64,000 nt of DNA, taken from NCBI GenBank assembly GCA_039000515.1, contig JBCFYV010000001.1, positions 13,904,928-13,968,927 of the forward strand. The letters run 5' to 3'. Positions 14,920 through 25,286 of the stretch are shown in pieces. Positions within the stretch are counted from its first letter, which is position 1, and every line of letters begins with the position of its first letter. A program made the translations under genes and the position numbers. The DNA comes from Timema cristinae. Taxonomy: Eukaryota > Arthropoda > Insecta > Phasmatodea > Timematidae. The notes beneath the pieces are model-generated. The model did not search any database, was not told the origin of the DNA, and worked only from the letters and a program-made list of their open reading frames with translations.

Positions 14920-16395
14920 TATTAGCACCGCATCTTACTACCCGTTCGGGTTATATGCTTTAAGTACTAATTACGCTAATGGATTATGAACTGGGAAGGT
15001 TGAATTAGAGGAAGTGAACCCGCATTTGCGTGGAGGGAGAGTGGAAAACCATTTAGGAAACACACCCCTCCAACCCCCCCGTTCACCCAATCGAGATTCA
15101 AACCTCGATCTTCCTGTCCTCAGCAGTCGAACTCAACACGACTAGCGCGTTAGCCAACTACGCCACCGAGGTGGGTAGTTCTATCCAGTCCACCTCATTA
15201 CACCCTCTCTCTTTCAGGTCCATTCTAATGCTATCCTCCCATCTGCGATTAGCTATTCCCAATGGTATCTTCCTATTGGATTTGCCAGCCTCTACCTTGA
15301 ACAGGGTTCTAGAATCACCCATTCACACTATAATCTATGAGATTTGATTATCCTAACAACGTCTTGTGATGAGTACAGGTTATATGACTCATAATTATGT
15401 AACCTCCTCCATTCCGTATTAGCTTCACTCCCTTCTGGAGCAAACACCTACTTTTAGAACACCCTAATTTATTTATTTTTGTGTAAGTTTAGAGAACCAT
15501 GTTTCACACCCATAGAGAACCAATTGAGTTGAGAATTAAAATTATATAATAAGTTAATGATGAAAACTTTTTTTAGCAAATAATTCAACCTATAACTTTG
15601 ATAGTTTCTTGATTTTCATTGAACTCATTCAAACCTGTTCATGTGTGGCCGTTCCCTAACCTCAGTCCGTATTCTCATCATAAGTCTGTAAATTTAATAT
15701 TCCTATTAGTTCATAAATTAAATATTCTTGAAGCTGAATCTAAGTTTGAATATTTTTGACTAGTCATTTAATGTTTTGAAAGATAATTATGATGTGTTTA
15801 GTTATTTAAAAGTTTGCACTAAAATCACTACACTTTTTTTTTATTACACAATTGTCTGTAATATTTAATTCTGATTTGATAAATCAAGTCACTTGTACAA
15901 CATGCAACTCAATTACTTCAGATTATTTCATATAAGCATCAATTTTTAATATAAGTCTATAAAACTTCTAAAAAAGGGCAAAAATTTAACATACATTGAA
16001 AATTTTACCTGTCACTATTTTTTATTGGTGAAGTTTCAAAATTATTGAAGCCAACATTTTTTTTAAATGCAAGTCGAAGCTGATATTTTTTTCAAAGCCA
16101 AATCAAATTTCTGAATCCCCACATACCCCTACTTACCAATTAAAATTGTGCTTGTATTGATTTTTTTTACATATTTGCTGGAATTTTTAAAAATACTTGT
16201 AGATTTACAAGTAGCATAATGAATCAAACTATGAACTTACTTGTAAAATGTATAATTTCACTTGTAGCTTTAAGATACAGGTCCTGGTATCAATTATTCT
16301 CTAATCAGGTTGTGTTCTTGTTGGTTCCAGCAGCAGACCCAAACGCCTGGCGTCTGGGCAGGATAGAGGAGGGCGACCACGAGACGCCCGTATGA
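921..16395 (+). CDS. POPDC: Popeye domain-containing protein, 3' part of gene (5 exons seen)
   Basis: Popeye proteins are membrane proteins whose cytosolic Popeye domain binds cAMP and affects membrane trafficking and excitability. Proposed exons are 921-1078, 2803-2905, 3400-3539, 11192-11330 and 16331-16395. The first three encode the Popeye domain: [27 protein letters not shown], then FLDSPEW (the cAMP-contact motif) and VSITA, then [18 protein letters not shown]. Junction phases agree (phase 2 into 2803, phase 0 into 3400 and 11192, phase 1 into 16331). The N-terminal transmembrane exons lie before the window. Exon 3 needs one extra A in the A-run at 3449-3451; without it the frame meets TGA within six codons. 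The last two exons are assigned from strand, matching phase and absence of another gene start, not from recognised homology, so extra exons between them are possible. A possible polyadenylation signal AATAAA lies at 16610-16615. Confidence 0.8.
1030..2240 (+). repeat. 70-bp minisatellite that contains a 5' splice site
   Basis: About 16 units follow one another, mostly 70 bp, with shorter 50-60-bp units near 2000-2230. Each carries GAGAAAGTCACCAAG..ACAGTGTGCCATC..GGAAAGTAAGTG. The first unit is the real 3' end of the POPDC exon plus its donor. Most copies keep a perfect GTAAGT; those near 1640 (GTAAAT) and 1850 (GAAAGT) are altered. Confidence 0.95.
2803..2905 (+). CDS. POPDC: POPDC exon: FLDSPEW segment
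   Basis: Acceptor TGTTACAG ends at 2802 and donor GTAAGA starts at 2906. The first base completes the AA|G codon of the preceding exon. It encodes [22 protein letters not shown] and [14 protein letters not shown] is the signature cyclic-nucleotide motif of the Popeye family. Confidence 0.88.
2950..3390 (+). repeat. Degenerate ~57-bp tandem repeat in POPDC intron
   Basis: Repeated words are ggtatttgtgtcaggagtagagct, agtatcaggatatt and aaaacagtgaggag, in about seven diverged copies. They end just before the exon at 3400. Confidence 0.8.
3400..3539 (+). CDS. POPDC: POPDC exon: end of Popeye domain, with apparent frameshift
   Basis: Acceptor GTGTCAG ends at 3399 and donor GTCAGA starts at 3540. 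Reading starts [17 protein letters not shown], then breaks at the A-run 3449-3451. One added A restores [11 protein letters not shown] and [15 protein letters not shown], which match the family. A missing base in the assembly is likelier than a true null allele. Confidence 0.8.
3729..3942 (+). mobile_element. tRNA-derived SINE, family C (old)
   Basis: The head reads acccgcttcgggggccgaatgg with B-box-like ggtttggatcccgg, followed by the body attctccactcttcctccatgc. The 3' tail is cut after attagtgtaattagt. Confidence 0.7.
4139..4391 (+). mobile_element. tRNA-derived SINE, family C
   Basis: Head tggtggtcgcatggttttacgcgc, B-box-like ggttcgaatattgg, and tail acccaaacaggtagtaagacactgtgcta with a poly-A end. 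Confidence 0.8.
4880..5300 (+). repeat. Dispersed repeat, copy 1
   Basis: Shared words with 45290-45640 include agaaacttcttaaatgaagagaaa, gaggtcacta-like segments and tttatttaatttattttgac-like segments. The two copies are diverged. The class is unknown and no coding frame was recognised. Confidence 0.5.
5480..5650 (+). mobile_element. Decayed SINE remnant
   Basis: Retains a B-box-like caaggttcgaatttctc and the degraded body ccacactaatgtgggtgcactttctct of the family A/C lineage. The 3' tail is not recognisable. Confidence 0.45.
5746..6003 (+). mobile_element. tRNA-derived SINE, family C
   Basis: Head catttcggtggtcgcatgg with tctaacgcgct, body ccactcttcctccatgcaaatg, and tail gtaagacacggtgct followed by poly-A. 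Confidence 0.8.
6972..8005. mobile_element. Fold-back element with ~300-bp inverted termini and TA flanks
   Basis: The left end GTGTATGTGGTAC and the right end (reverse strand GTATATGTGGTAC) are flanked by TA. About 300 bp of each arm is inverted-repeated. Translations of the two arms share EPSQNL and RPSKM on opposite strands, which is a repeat artefact and not a gene. No transposase is visible. The structure fits a non-autonomous Tc1/mariner-like fold-back element. Confidence 0.75.
8317..10010 (+). repeat. 28-bp minisatellite, about 60 units
   Basis: Unit: gagatggttgtcactcaacgcatgttct. Variants fall at a few positions (caacgc/cagcgc/caatgc, gttct/gtttt/gcttt). Units are directly adjacent with no spacers. 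Early units read 'gggatgg' and most later ones 'gagatgg'. Diverged units continue to about 10110. It lies in the POPDC intron 3540-11191. Confidence 0.97.
10541..10798 (+). mobile_element. tRNA-derived SINE, family C
   Basis: Head acccgctttggtggcctcgtgg with tctaacgcg, B-box-like ggttcagctctcg, and tail acaacccgaatggtagtaag with acgcggtgctaaaaaa. Confidence 0.85.
10955..11025 (+). other. tRNA-like sequence, probably a SINE head or pseudo-tRNA
   Basis: Contains A-box-like TAACTCAGTGGTAGAGCA and a weak B-box-like GCTCGGTTCCTAC with plausible spacing. The acceptor ends do not pair convincingly. Confidence 0.35.
11192..11330 (+). CDS. Probable POPDC exon: C-terminal tail
   Basis: Acceptor CTGCGCAG ends at 11191 and donor GTGAGT starts at 11331. 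The exon is open in phase 0, matching the end of the 3400-3539 exon, and encodes 46 residues including [20 protein letters not shown]. No recognised domain is present. GC content and codon use are exon-like against an AT-rich intron. It could instead be the first coding exon of another gene, since an ATG lies at 11204, but no later exons fit better than the Popeye tail. Confidence 0.55.
11452..11567 (+). mobile_element. SINE family C head, 3'-truncated
   Basis: Head acctgctccggtggtcgaatgg and B-box-like ggatttgaatcccagtcgg, ending at gagggtggtttta. The 3' body and tail are missing, which is unusual for a retrotransposed SINE. Confidence 0.7.
11790..12160. repeat. Degenerate ~95-bp AT-rich tandem repeat
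   Basis: Recurring segments are aatatttaaagttagt(t/a)caaatat, gccatcttgtg and gaaataaatatatat, in roughly four diverged units. Confidence 0.6.
12161..13782. other. POPDC intron, no exon supported
   Basis: Contains G homopolymers (about 12596-12615 and 12697-12711). The stretch near 12845-12915 has coding-like GC and a GTGAGT, but no acceptor or homology that supports an exon. Confidence 0.4.
13791..14104 (+). mobile_element. tRNA-derived SINE, family B
   Basis: The head has gcggtctcggggtacggtgtc and B-box-like GGGGTTCAATCCTCG. The body includes ccttccttcacctctgacaag and gaatgccaggcctccacc, then tail aacaggtagtaagacgtgg and (AAT)n. The target-site duplication ATTTAGGT lies at 13783-13790 and 14105-14112. 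Confidence 0.88.
14336..14568 (+). mobile_element. tRNA-derived SINE, family C (old)
   Basis: Partial head tctaaagcgtcacactcgcac, body ttactactctcactccacac, and tail cctgaacaggtagtgagacacggtgct. Confidence 0.7.
14760..15550 (-). mobile_element. LINE 3' coding end, interrupted by a SINE
   Basis: The reverse strand reads LYGCETWSL near 15510, [25 protein letters not shown] near 15350-15420 (split by changes), then [11 protein letters not shown]. This is the C-terminal region typical of arthropod non-LTR retrotransposon ORF2. Several stops and shifts show decay. SINE A (14856-15175) splits it, with TAGTTCTATCCA on both sides. Confidence 0.75.
14856..15175 (-). mobile_element. tRNA-derived SINE, family A, inserted in a LINE
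   Basis: Reverse-oriented: the ATT-rich tail (14856-14925), then gcaccgcatcttactacccg, the body, and a head ending gccaactacgccaccgagg. The target-site duplication TAGTTCTATCCA is at 14844-14855 and 15176-15187. Confidence 0.92.
16331..16395 (+). CDS. Probable POPDC last exon, C-terminus ETPV
   Basis: Acceptor TTGGTTCCAG ends at 16330. The phase-1 entry joins the final G of the 11192-11330 exon. It encodes [20 protein letters not shown], then TGA at 16393-16395. The last four residues fit a class I PDZ ligand (S/T-x-V). Assignment to POPDC rests on phase, strand and location. Confidence 0.5.
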
Positions 16396-18004
16396 AGCAG
16401 CGCTTTGGACAGACCGCAGGATCCACTGTCGTTCGTTCAGACCCTGGGTCTGCATCATTTACTGAAAAATCAAGAGGGATAAAAAAAAATACAACGTCAT
16501 TGCGTGATTGAAACATACAATTTGAAGTACTTATGTCATATTAGAAAAACCACCAAGTTAGTAGTGTTTTTTTATTTAGCTTAAAAAGACTATATTACAA
16601 AACCTGCCTAATAAAGACTAAGAAAATGATGGAGCGCTAAGAAATACTCTTAAGAAATACTCCTTGAATTAAAGTTGTTACTATGCACATATTTAGACTT
16701 GTAGCGTGTATAAAAAATTTTGTACCATACGTAAAACTGTACATAAGAGGAGATATCACAAAGATGGCATCTGCTTGTTTATTTGTTGAGCTTTTTGTGT
16801 TGTTGTAAATGTTGTTGTTAAGCTTAAGGGGATGAAATGGTTACTTTTCACTGCTTGAAACCTATTTGTGAAGTTTTTGTTTAAAAGCAGTGACATCAAT
16901 TCCCTGGGCGTTTCATGTCTTTAACGTACACGTGACTCCCGCGGTTCCATGTGAGCTTCCTGTTGATATCAAACATGGAGGTCTTATTGACGTTGGTGTC
17001 GAGGTGTTTTTGTTGTTGTTGTTAATTTGTGCCAGTTTCTGTTGCTCTTCCTGCCCAGAACTGAAAAGTGGCCCTTTGCATGTGCTCTCTGGCGTTGGAC
17101 AGACAAGCATCACTCTTCCTTGTCGCCAGCAGTGCAGATTTTGTTGTTTACTTATATTTAACAAATTTATATGTTTATCTGTTGTTGTAACTAACCAAGG
17201 GTACTAAGTTGATATATCTAGATTGTACATATTCTCCAACAGTTTTGCACCTTCATTTTTAGGCTTTGTTTATTTTCTCAGAAATTGTTTTATCTTATTG
17301 GTGCGATTCCACCTGTTGTGAGAGCCGATATCCTAGGAGGGAAATAGGGCGGCAGAGTGTTGTTTATATTTTACACTATACAACTTTCTTAGCTCTATTC
17401 CAACCAACCTTATAACTTGATGTTGGGGCCACATAGATCGCTACGCTATATTTGCTACACCAATTGGCCACACTGGAAGCTACAATTTGTACAAAACTCT
17501 ATAGAGTCTTGTCCGAAATTTTGGCGGGTAGTTTGCCCTGGGAGTGTGATGACACTGTTGATGAGGTTTTGTTGTTACGTTCTATTGTGTAATAAACATA
17601 ATAGAAAGGGAATAGACAAAGTGAACATGAAAAGAACAGAGTTTGGTGAATTTAATCACTATCCCATATGTTTAGGTTCTGGTATTCTTCAATGGTTTTG
17701 TTCCACAGTCATGGGTACCTCCTTACCTAGAATTAGTTTTCCCAGAAAAGTAATATTCTTACGTGAAACACACTACTAATGCTGGCTGCACGTGGCAGGA
17801 TACCACTGCAGGCTTACTGCGCATGTCTGTCGTCAGCGACGTTTAAAATTACAGCCAAGAATCAAACACATCGAGACATAGCTAAGATAGTATACATAGC
17901 ATACACAGCTCTGTGTGGCCACTTACTTTGTCAATAAAGAGAGCTTTTTTTTTTTGCCCGCATAGCAAACAAAGCTTACATAACTAGCGTAGCGCTCTGT
18001 ATGG
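16396..18004. other. Likely POPDC 3' UTR and downstream intergenic DNA
   Basis: AATAAA occurs at 16610-16615 and again near 17590. Open frames here (for example 16890-17207 and 17417-17779) show no recognisable family or codon pattern. The exact 3' end cannot be set from sequence alone. Confidence 0.35.
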
Positions 18005-18480
18005 CCGGACCATTATTAGGCCTCAACCTCTACCTTGTCATTAACATCAAGTCATCAGCAAACATTATGGCTTTCAATCCTTACCCCCCCCCCTCTCCAA
18101 GTTTTCTTGCCACTTTGTTCATGACCATGAAAGGGCATGCCCCTTCTTTACTCCATTTTTTTTTTTTTATTTGGAACCACTCTGTCCTCCCGCTCTCCAT
18201 CTTAACACAACTTATTTTATCCTCATACATGCCTTTCCTCTCACTACAACTTCTTTTTCCACTTGGGCTTCCTCAAATCACTTTCCGAACTTTATATCTA
18301 TTTGCGCTATCATATGTCTTCTTAACATCAACTGTCGTAGGACAAAGATCTAGTCTATTGTACACCTCTGTTCCTCTCTTCATCTTCCGTTTATTTTATT
18401 TCATATTCTCTATTCCAGTATCTTTTCATATATTTTTGTAAAGTGACACATCAGCGTTATTCCCCTATAATTCTGACACC
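18005..18480 (-). mobile_element. Decayed LINE reverse transcriptase fragment
   Basis: The reverse strand carries DVKKTYDSANR (RT block), GRTEWFQIKK, and GIKAIMFADDL near 18050, where F-ADD is the RT catalytic motif. Multiple stops and frameshifts show a dead copy. The long frame on the + strand here is only its antisense. Confidence 0.65.
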
Positions 18481-18929
18481 TCCTGTTTCCTTTCTTTAAA
18501 AAAAATGGTAATATAATTCAGCATATTTTGTTTGTTTGTTTGGGATTTACAAAGTTAAACCATAATTTTTCTATCGCATAATACCAGTTTTATAAAAGTC
18601 GATTCGCTACCAATTTTTGATCCAAAAATAAATATTTTATAAACGGACTTTATATGCCAAAATCCAATAATTGTATTTGCTACAAATCATATTCTCTAGT
18701 AATCAAACATTTGGTTAAAAGTCCAGGTAATTTATGTTAACAACTGAAGGCGAGTGCAAGGCCCAATAAACATAAATCTAAATCTGTCAGCCGTGTTGGA
18801 TTATTATTAAAAGAATTTGTTTTGTTACTAAAAACTGTATAGTTTAACTTTATAAGATTGGCCCTCCAACATTTATTTCATACATTATAACAAGGAGCTT
18901 AACTATTTCGAGGGTTGAATACTACTAAC

Positions 18930-19465
18930 ATCCCACAATTCTTTGTGGTATATTACTAAATCACACAATACTTTGTGGGATAGTTCTAACATCACACAAT
19001 CCTTTGTGGGATAGTACTAGCCTCATGAAATCTTTTGAGGAATACTACTAACATCAACCAATCTTTCATGGAATAGCACTAACATCACACAATATTTTGC
19101 AGGATGACTGACATCACACAATATTTGCGGATAGTACTGACATCACACACAATATTATTCTTTGAGGATATTACTGACATCACACAATCTTTTGCAGAAT
19201 AGTACTGACATCACACAATCTTTTGTAGGATATTACTGACATCACACAATCTTTTTCAGGATAGTACTGACATCGCACAATCTTTTTCAGGATAGTACTG
19301 ACATCACACAATCTTTTACAGGATAGTACTAACATCACACAATCTTTTGTAGGACAGTACTAGCCTCACACAATCTTTTGAGGAATCCTACTACCATCAC
19401 ACAATCTTTCATGGGATAGTACTAGCACCACACAATCTTTTGAGGGATAGTATTACCATCACACA
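18930..19465 (+). repeat. ~30-bp degenerate minisatellite
   Basis: Unit: tagtactgacatcacacaatcttttg(c/t)aggata. About 17 units vary in length and sequence. Confidence 0.88.
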
Positions 19466-19654
19466 AACATGTTGCTGATAAAAATAAGGGGTAATTAAAG
19501 TATTCTTATATAATCTATTATTTGTTTCTAGAACTATATCATCTGTGTAGTTGATTATATCCCAGACTCCGCACTACAGCCAATATATCTGCTGCTGTTC
19601 TAAACAATAGGAAGTCTTCACATTTTTTAAATACAACCAATGACGAATATGGAT

Positions 19655-19735
19655 CCGGCACCTTATCTCAGTCGATAGCATGTCTGTCTACGAGCTAAGG
19701 TTCCTGGTTTCAATTCCTGGCATGGTTGAGTTTTT
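19655..19735 (+). other. tRNA-like head of a SINE or pseudo-tRNA
   Basis: A-box-like TATCTCAGTCGATAGCATG and B-box-like GGTTTCAATTCC have tRNA-like spacing, with weakly paired ends ggcacc / ggcatgg. A T-rich tract follows. It was not assigned to families A-C. Confidence 0.45.
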
Positions 19736-20202
19736 ATTATTGGTAACATGTGGGTTTATCCTTTTATAGTGATACATTAACGACCGGTGACTGGATGTTG
19801 TGCCTGTTCAAGTCTTAAGATAGATAAGGCATATGAAGCTATGATAGGCTTAGCAAGCGGCAGTGGAAAATATATGTTTTGAATAAAAAAAACTGACACA
19901 CGCCACAGGTTGTAAACAATAATTGAGCGAAAATAAATAATGAATATGGAGCATATATATGGCTGGGAATAGAACAAGGCATTTCAACTAGTTACTCTTA
20001 AATCGCATATACAAGCCAAATATTCTTGATTTACATTGGCACACAATCATACAGGTCGAGATAGCTCACAATAAGCAGTAGAATGGGGAGGGTGAATTTG
20101 TGATCTTAAATCACCCTCAGACTAGTCCAACCCAATAAATCACCTGGTGAGTGTTACTGCACAGTTGTAGCTGGTTATGGACTCAAGTACCATACATTTA
20201 TA

Positions 20203-20446
20203 CAGTAGCCCCATGGCTTCTTTGGTGCTGACTGACAGCTCACAGCTGACGGCTTTGAAAAGTTACCAGATCAAATTATGTATCCCTACGCTGAACTATA
20301 AATGACCTGCAAAAAACATGTGTTTAGCAGCTGTCACTTCTGTTTTTGCAGATCATATGGTTCGGCGTAGGGATACATAATTTGGTCTGGCAACTTTTCA
20401 AAGCTCTTAGCTGTCAGTCAGCACTAAAGAAGCCATGGGGCTACTG
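20203..20446. mobile_element. 244-bp MITE, near-perfect inverted repeat, TA target
   Basis: The arms (about 20203-20311 and 20341-20446) pair over ~105 bp with few mismatches. The ends are CAGTAGCCCC..GGGGCTACTG, flanked by TA on each side. A loop of about 30 bases joins the arms. The termini and TA duplication fit a Tc1/mariner-derived MITE. Confidence 0.85.
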
Positions 20447-21249
20447 TAGAAAGCAGAGCTAAATTTCTTGCCGCCAACCATTTCCATCAAGCCATTGATA
20501 AGCCATGATGTTGTCTGACCTTAAGGGTGGAGTGAACAACTCGAGGAATACTAGATTATTTTAAAGACTCGTTTACAGTGCTTTGAACTACCTACAATCT
20601 CACTAGTTATGTTTTATGTTCTACAAGAGTAAATCCGAGTAAATACAAGATTTGATTGTTTAAAGCCAAACATGCACTTTTATAGTGCTTACATATTATT
20701 ATAATAGACATATTAAGAGGATGAATGACTACCAAAGCAAGCAATAGAAATGAAAATGACAGGAAAGAGACCCAGTGGAAAGCCCAGAATGAGATGGTTG
20801 TACTTAATTAAAAACAGTGTGCACAGAAGGAATTTGACTGGAATAGTATGGTAGGGGAGGAGTGGTGGAGATTTATCATTCAAACCCCGACCTGACAGAG
20901 GCCGGATAAGGGGAAATGATGATAATGATGATCATAAGAAACTTCCTTTTATAAACCATTGTAAACAAATCTTGTTATGCAAAAAAAGTTTACATTTTGA
21001 TATGGAAAATAACACTACACAGACAAACATGGTGCGCAAGTCATTGTGTTATCAAAGCTGGAACTTATTTACAAATATGTCAATCTTCTTGGTAAGAATT
21101 CGAGCAGTTTTAAATTATTACAAGTCCTTCTCCTGAAATACAGCTTGATTGTGACGGCCAATTAGTAGGCTCAGTAAACTTGACTTGCCTCTTATTTGGG
21201 TCACAACACAGTCTTTTACTCAGCAAGGCACCTGACTATATCTTACTAA

Positions 21250-21560
21250 AATACTTGCACCTGCGCTAGATTGATTGCTACACTTGGACTTGCACGATAT
21301 TTTACTGCTACACTTTCTCCTGCGCTAGATCCTACTGCTTTACTTTCTCCTGCACTAGATCTGACTGCTATACTTTCTCCTGTGCTAGATCTGACTGCTA
21401 TACTTTCTACTGCACTAGATCCTACTGCTATACTTTCTCTTGTGCTAGATCTGACTGCTATACTTTTTCCTGTACTATATCTGACATATACTTTCTCCTG
21501 TGCTAGATGGACTGCTATACCATCTCATGCGCTAGATCTGACTGCTATACTTATCAGTTA
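21250..21560 (+). repeat. 30-bp minisatellite, about 10 units
   Basis: Unit: ctgactgctatactttctcctgtgctagat. The period is a multiple of three, so an apparent 96-codon frame runs through it; this is not evidence of a gene. Confidence 0.92.
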
Positions 21561-23600
21561 ACTATAACCATAAAGCACTGTACTCTTATTAAACTGTATT
21601 GTTCATGGATATGAATATAAAAGTGTGATATTTGAAATGTTTGAGGGAGAACAAAATCTGCAAATTTGGGTTCGATATTCGCCAATCTTTTGTTGTCAAA
21701 CAAGTGGCAGACTTGTAGATCTGTAGTAGACGAGTAGTTTAGAACAGCCTACACTCCCAACAACTTACAATTCACAGTAGGGTATTTGGGTACAAAACAA
21801 TTAATAAAAATATACTCATTGTCTACATAATTCTAAGTAGAACATAATTATGTTTAAATAAGTCACATCATTTATCGTAAAGATGATCTCATTTTCGAAT
21901 ATACAAATTTGAATTCAAAACAAAATTTAGATTTATTGTCAATCTGTCCAGTTATATGCTTCATATTAGAGTGTTCAAGACAAGGATGCTCTTAGCAGAC
22001 GCGGGACTTCCAGTTATCTGCCTCTCCTCCACTCCCCCCGCCCCCCTCCCCCTAAAAAATTGAAAAAACTTAATATTTGCTTAATAAATTACAGTGTTTT
22101 GCACTTATTTATTAATTTTCGGCCGTATAAGATGTCATGAAATTACCTAAAAGGTAAATACTGTAATAATTAATGCTAGAAGTGTGTTTTATGCATATAA
22201 GGGTGCATTTCCCGCAACCCTTCCTTCTTACCCAACAAACTTGATATGTATAAAGGTACAAAGAAGAATTTTTCAAAGTTTGAATTAAATCGGTTATACG
22301 TTCTAAAGTTATTGCGAGACATATCCACCACAAACAGACAAATGCAAAATAGGTGGAGTTAAAACTGAGAACTCGCTTCACTCGTTAAATAAACCAACTC
22401 ACGTTATTATGTTGATATTAATTGTCTCCACACTCTGACAATATTTGTTAAATTACCTATGCAGGGAGCCTATTCTATTAGCGCTCAATTAAAAATTTCC
22501 CAGCCCAACTGTGTTTTTCCCCCTCCATCACCTAAGCAAGCGTGGGCCCTTTGCGGCCATACAGTTTGCACACCCATAAGGGCAGCCCTGGCTCAAGACG
22601 CTCTGGTGGAGTGACTCTCAGGGTGTTCCATGTGCTAATAGTCAATGAATGTTGAGTATGTCTCAAGTATCAACACTTGGATCACTCTAAGCCAATAATG
22701 GTTGACGCACAATCTATTTGTGTAATAATACTATTTTCGAGTCATAAAATGACACTCAACTATCAATGTTTGTGGAGGATGCAATTAACTCGCCTATATA
22801 TAATTTTTTGCTTCCATTTTGTAAACTTTACATTGTTTTTATATGTAATTTTATTAATTAGATTTGATGTTTATCTTTGTGTTAATAGGATATTATTGTT
22901 GTTAATACTTTTAATGGGCATGTAATTATTTAGCCTTATTTATCACTATTGATAAAGATATTGACACAGTAAATAAATTTATTGTTAGAGCTATAAAATA
23001 TGATTGGAATTAGTATTTTGTAAACCCTATAGCTTTGTTGGGTCGAATTGCTTTTGACATTTTAAAAACATATTCGTGTTCAGAAAAAGAGCGATACAAG
23101 AACCAATTTTTTATAACACAATAGTGGTTTACTGTGTGTACACACTGTTGCAATAAATTGTGGACCTAGGAAACATCGCTACTGGGTGCAGAGGTAGGCT
23201 TAAAGTGTCCTGCAGCACACCAATCTATACTAAACAAACTTGTGTTTTATTTAGCCCAAGGCTGAGTATTATTTGTAATTGATAATATTAATCTTTGCTT
23301 TTGAGTCCACTATTTGAATAGCAATACCATTCTATCATTTGGTCTTGCTATCCGACTCGAGGGGAAGCCATTAGACTGATTTCAGACTCTTGTTTTTATT
23401 TTGTATATTTTGTTTTGATGATCCAGGTGTTAGTTATAGTCACTAAAATGTAATATTTCCTCAAACACTCCTGGTACACTGCCCTGCTGCCATATAGACA
23501 ACTACTTGTGACATAAACTATCACAAACCACGTTCAAATAGGCAAACTATTGGAGAAACTGGTTACTGCACACAATGTCTTCCTATCCTTCAAGGGTTGT
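21561..23600. other. AT-rich intergenic DNA
   Basis: No exon, RNA gene or transposon domain was recognised. There is a C-rich tract near 22033-22053. Confidence 0.4.
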
Positions 23601-23611
23601 ACCTTTATGTA

Positions 23612-23800
23612 CTAATTATGATGATATTATAAGGAATATAAAGGTTGAATTTAGAGCAAGTTTACCCACATTTGTGTGGAGATAGAGGGGAAAAACATTT
23701 AGGAAAATCCACCCTCAATACACTCAATCAGGATTCGAACTATGATCTCCCATCATCGGCATTGGCTCCTTGTTAACCCAGTAGACCACAAACTAGATGT
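23612..23800 (-). mobile_element. SINE family A/C remnant
   Basis: Reverse-oriented body (cacatttgtgtggagatagagggg) and B-box complement (caggattcgaactatgatctcc). It is diverged. Confidence 0.6.
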
Positions 23801-23855
23801 AAGCTTGATCTCCCTAAGAATTAGTCAACTATCTGTTGATTAACAGGGCTCAAAT

Positions 23856-24100
23856 CCGCATCCATGGTCACATGGTCTAATGCACTACTCTAGCATTAGA
23901 CTAGACCGCCGATAACAGGGATATTAAGGTTTGAATCCCGGTCAGGTGTACAGAGTTTTTTCCCCAAATGGTTTTACACTCTTCTCTCCATGCAAATGCG
24001 GGTACACTTCATCAAAATTCAAACTTCCTCCATAACTTATTGTAATTAGTACATACAGATATAATCTGGACTGTTAGTAATATGCGGTACAGATAAAAAG
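23856..24100 (+). mobile_element. tRNA-derived SINE, family C (old)
   Basis: Head ccatggtcacatggtctaatgc, B-box-like ggtttgaatcccggtcagg, and a body with ctccatgcaaatgcgggtac. The tail is degraded (ggactgttagtaatatgcgg). Confidence 0.75.
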
Positions 24101-25286
24101 ACGGGGTTAAAACAAACATACAACATTCAAAGTTTATGAACTTACCACAAAATTTGCCAATTACATATATTCTGAACTCCCATGAACGCTGTTCTCAATC
24201 ATGTTGGTATCTATATTATTGTTTGTGTGTTCGAGTCGAGAAGAAAAATGCACAAGTTGTGGTTGATGTCCCAGTGATCCTATAGTTTGTTTCGTGCTCA
24301 CAACCTTGCTGTTGTTAGTTATATGGTAGTAAAGGGCGAGTCTAGCACTTTGCGGGGAAGTTTGATTATAATAGATTTAATCTCTTGATATTATTTTAAC
24401 GGCATCTATTTAATTTTTACGGCGGCTTCCCTTGTTTGTAATTTACTTCATGTTGCCATTTATAATAGCATTTATTTTCAGTCTAATTGATCCTATTGTT
24501 AAATTTTTATTTTTTTATATATTGTGTGTGTGTGTGTAAAATAAAAGTAAAATTGAGATTACTGTATGTTTATTGTTTAAAGATGAAACTCAGATTTTAA
24601 AAACTAGTCAACAAAATAATTGGTTTATTTTTTATGTGATTATAAAAGAAATGTCAAGATTAAAGAGCATTGATTAGTTAATTTGACTTTATTTGTGTGT
24701 TTAGCCCGAAGCCAATTTTCCTGTTCATTTGATTATGTTAACTGTTATTTATTCCCTCACAGATCATCGTCTATTAAAAAAAATATGTAATTTTGTGGTT
24801 TTACCAAGAAAAGTCGTAAAAATGACGTCACTCTCATAAATGGAATATCTATAAAACTCTAAATAAAACACTCGTGTAATAAAATATATAAAGTTTGTGA
24901 ATTCAACTGAACAAGATCTAATTTAAACTTAACATTGATTTCTACACAATTTTACTCTAAATTATTTCCACAATTTACAGACCTCAAAATTAAAAGGTTT
25001 CATCGACTGGCTCATAAAGGTTTCCAAATTTAATATAAAACTTGTAATTTTGAACCTTATCCGCCATTTAAGCCAAACTATATTTGGTACAAAAGTTGTG
25101 TGACTTGTTTTTGTTATGCCTTTCAGTCTCAAGTCGACCAGCCATCTGAAGGTTTGCTATACGAGGAACAGGGACATAAAAATTAAGTTCATTCTTAAAA
25201 ATAATTAGATTTTTTGGTTGCTTTCATTAAAATGTGTGTTGTGGTGTAACAATAAACATCTCGGCAGTTTCTAACCTCCATAGCTG

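Noticed and set aside
17417..17779. 120-codon + frame
   Set aside because: No family, no splice context, and it lies in the likely POPDC 3' flank; length alone is not enough.
18001..18441. 146-codon hydrophobic + frame resembling a membrane protein
   Set aside because: Antisense of a decayed LINE reverse transcriptase (FADD motif on the other strand).
21271..21561. 96-codon frame with ALDLTAILSPVL-type repeats
   Set aside because: Result of a 30-bp tandem repeat whose period is a multiple of three.
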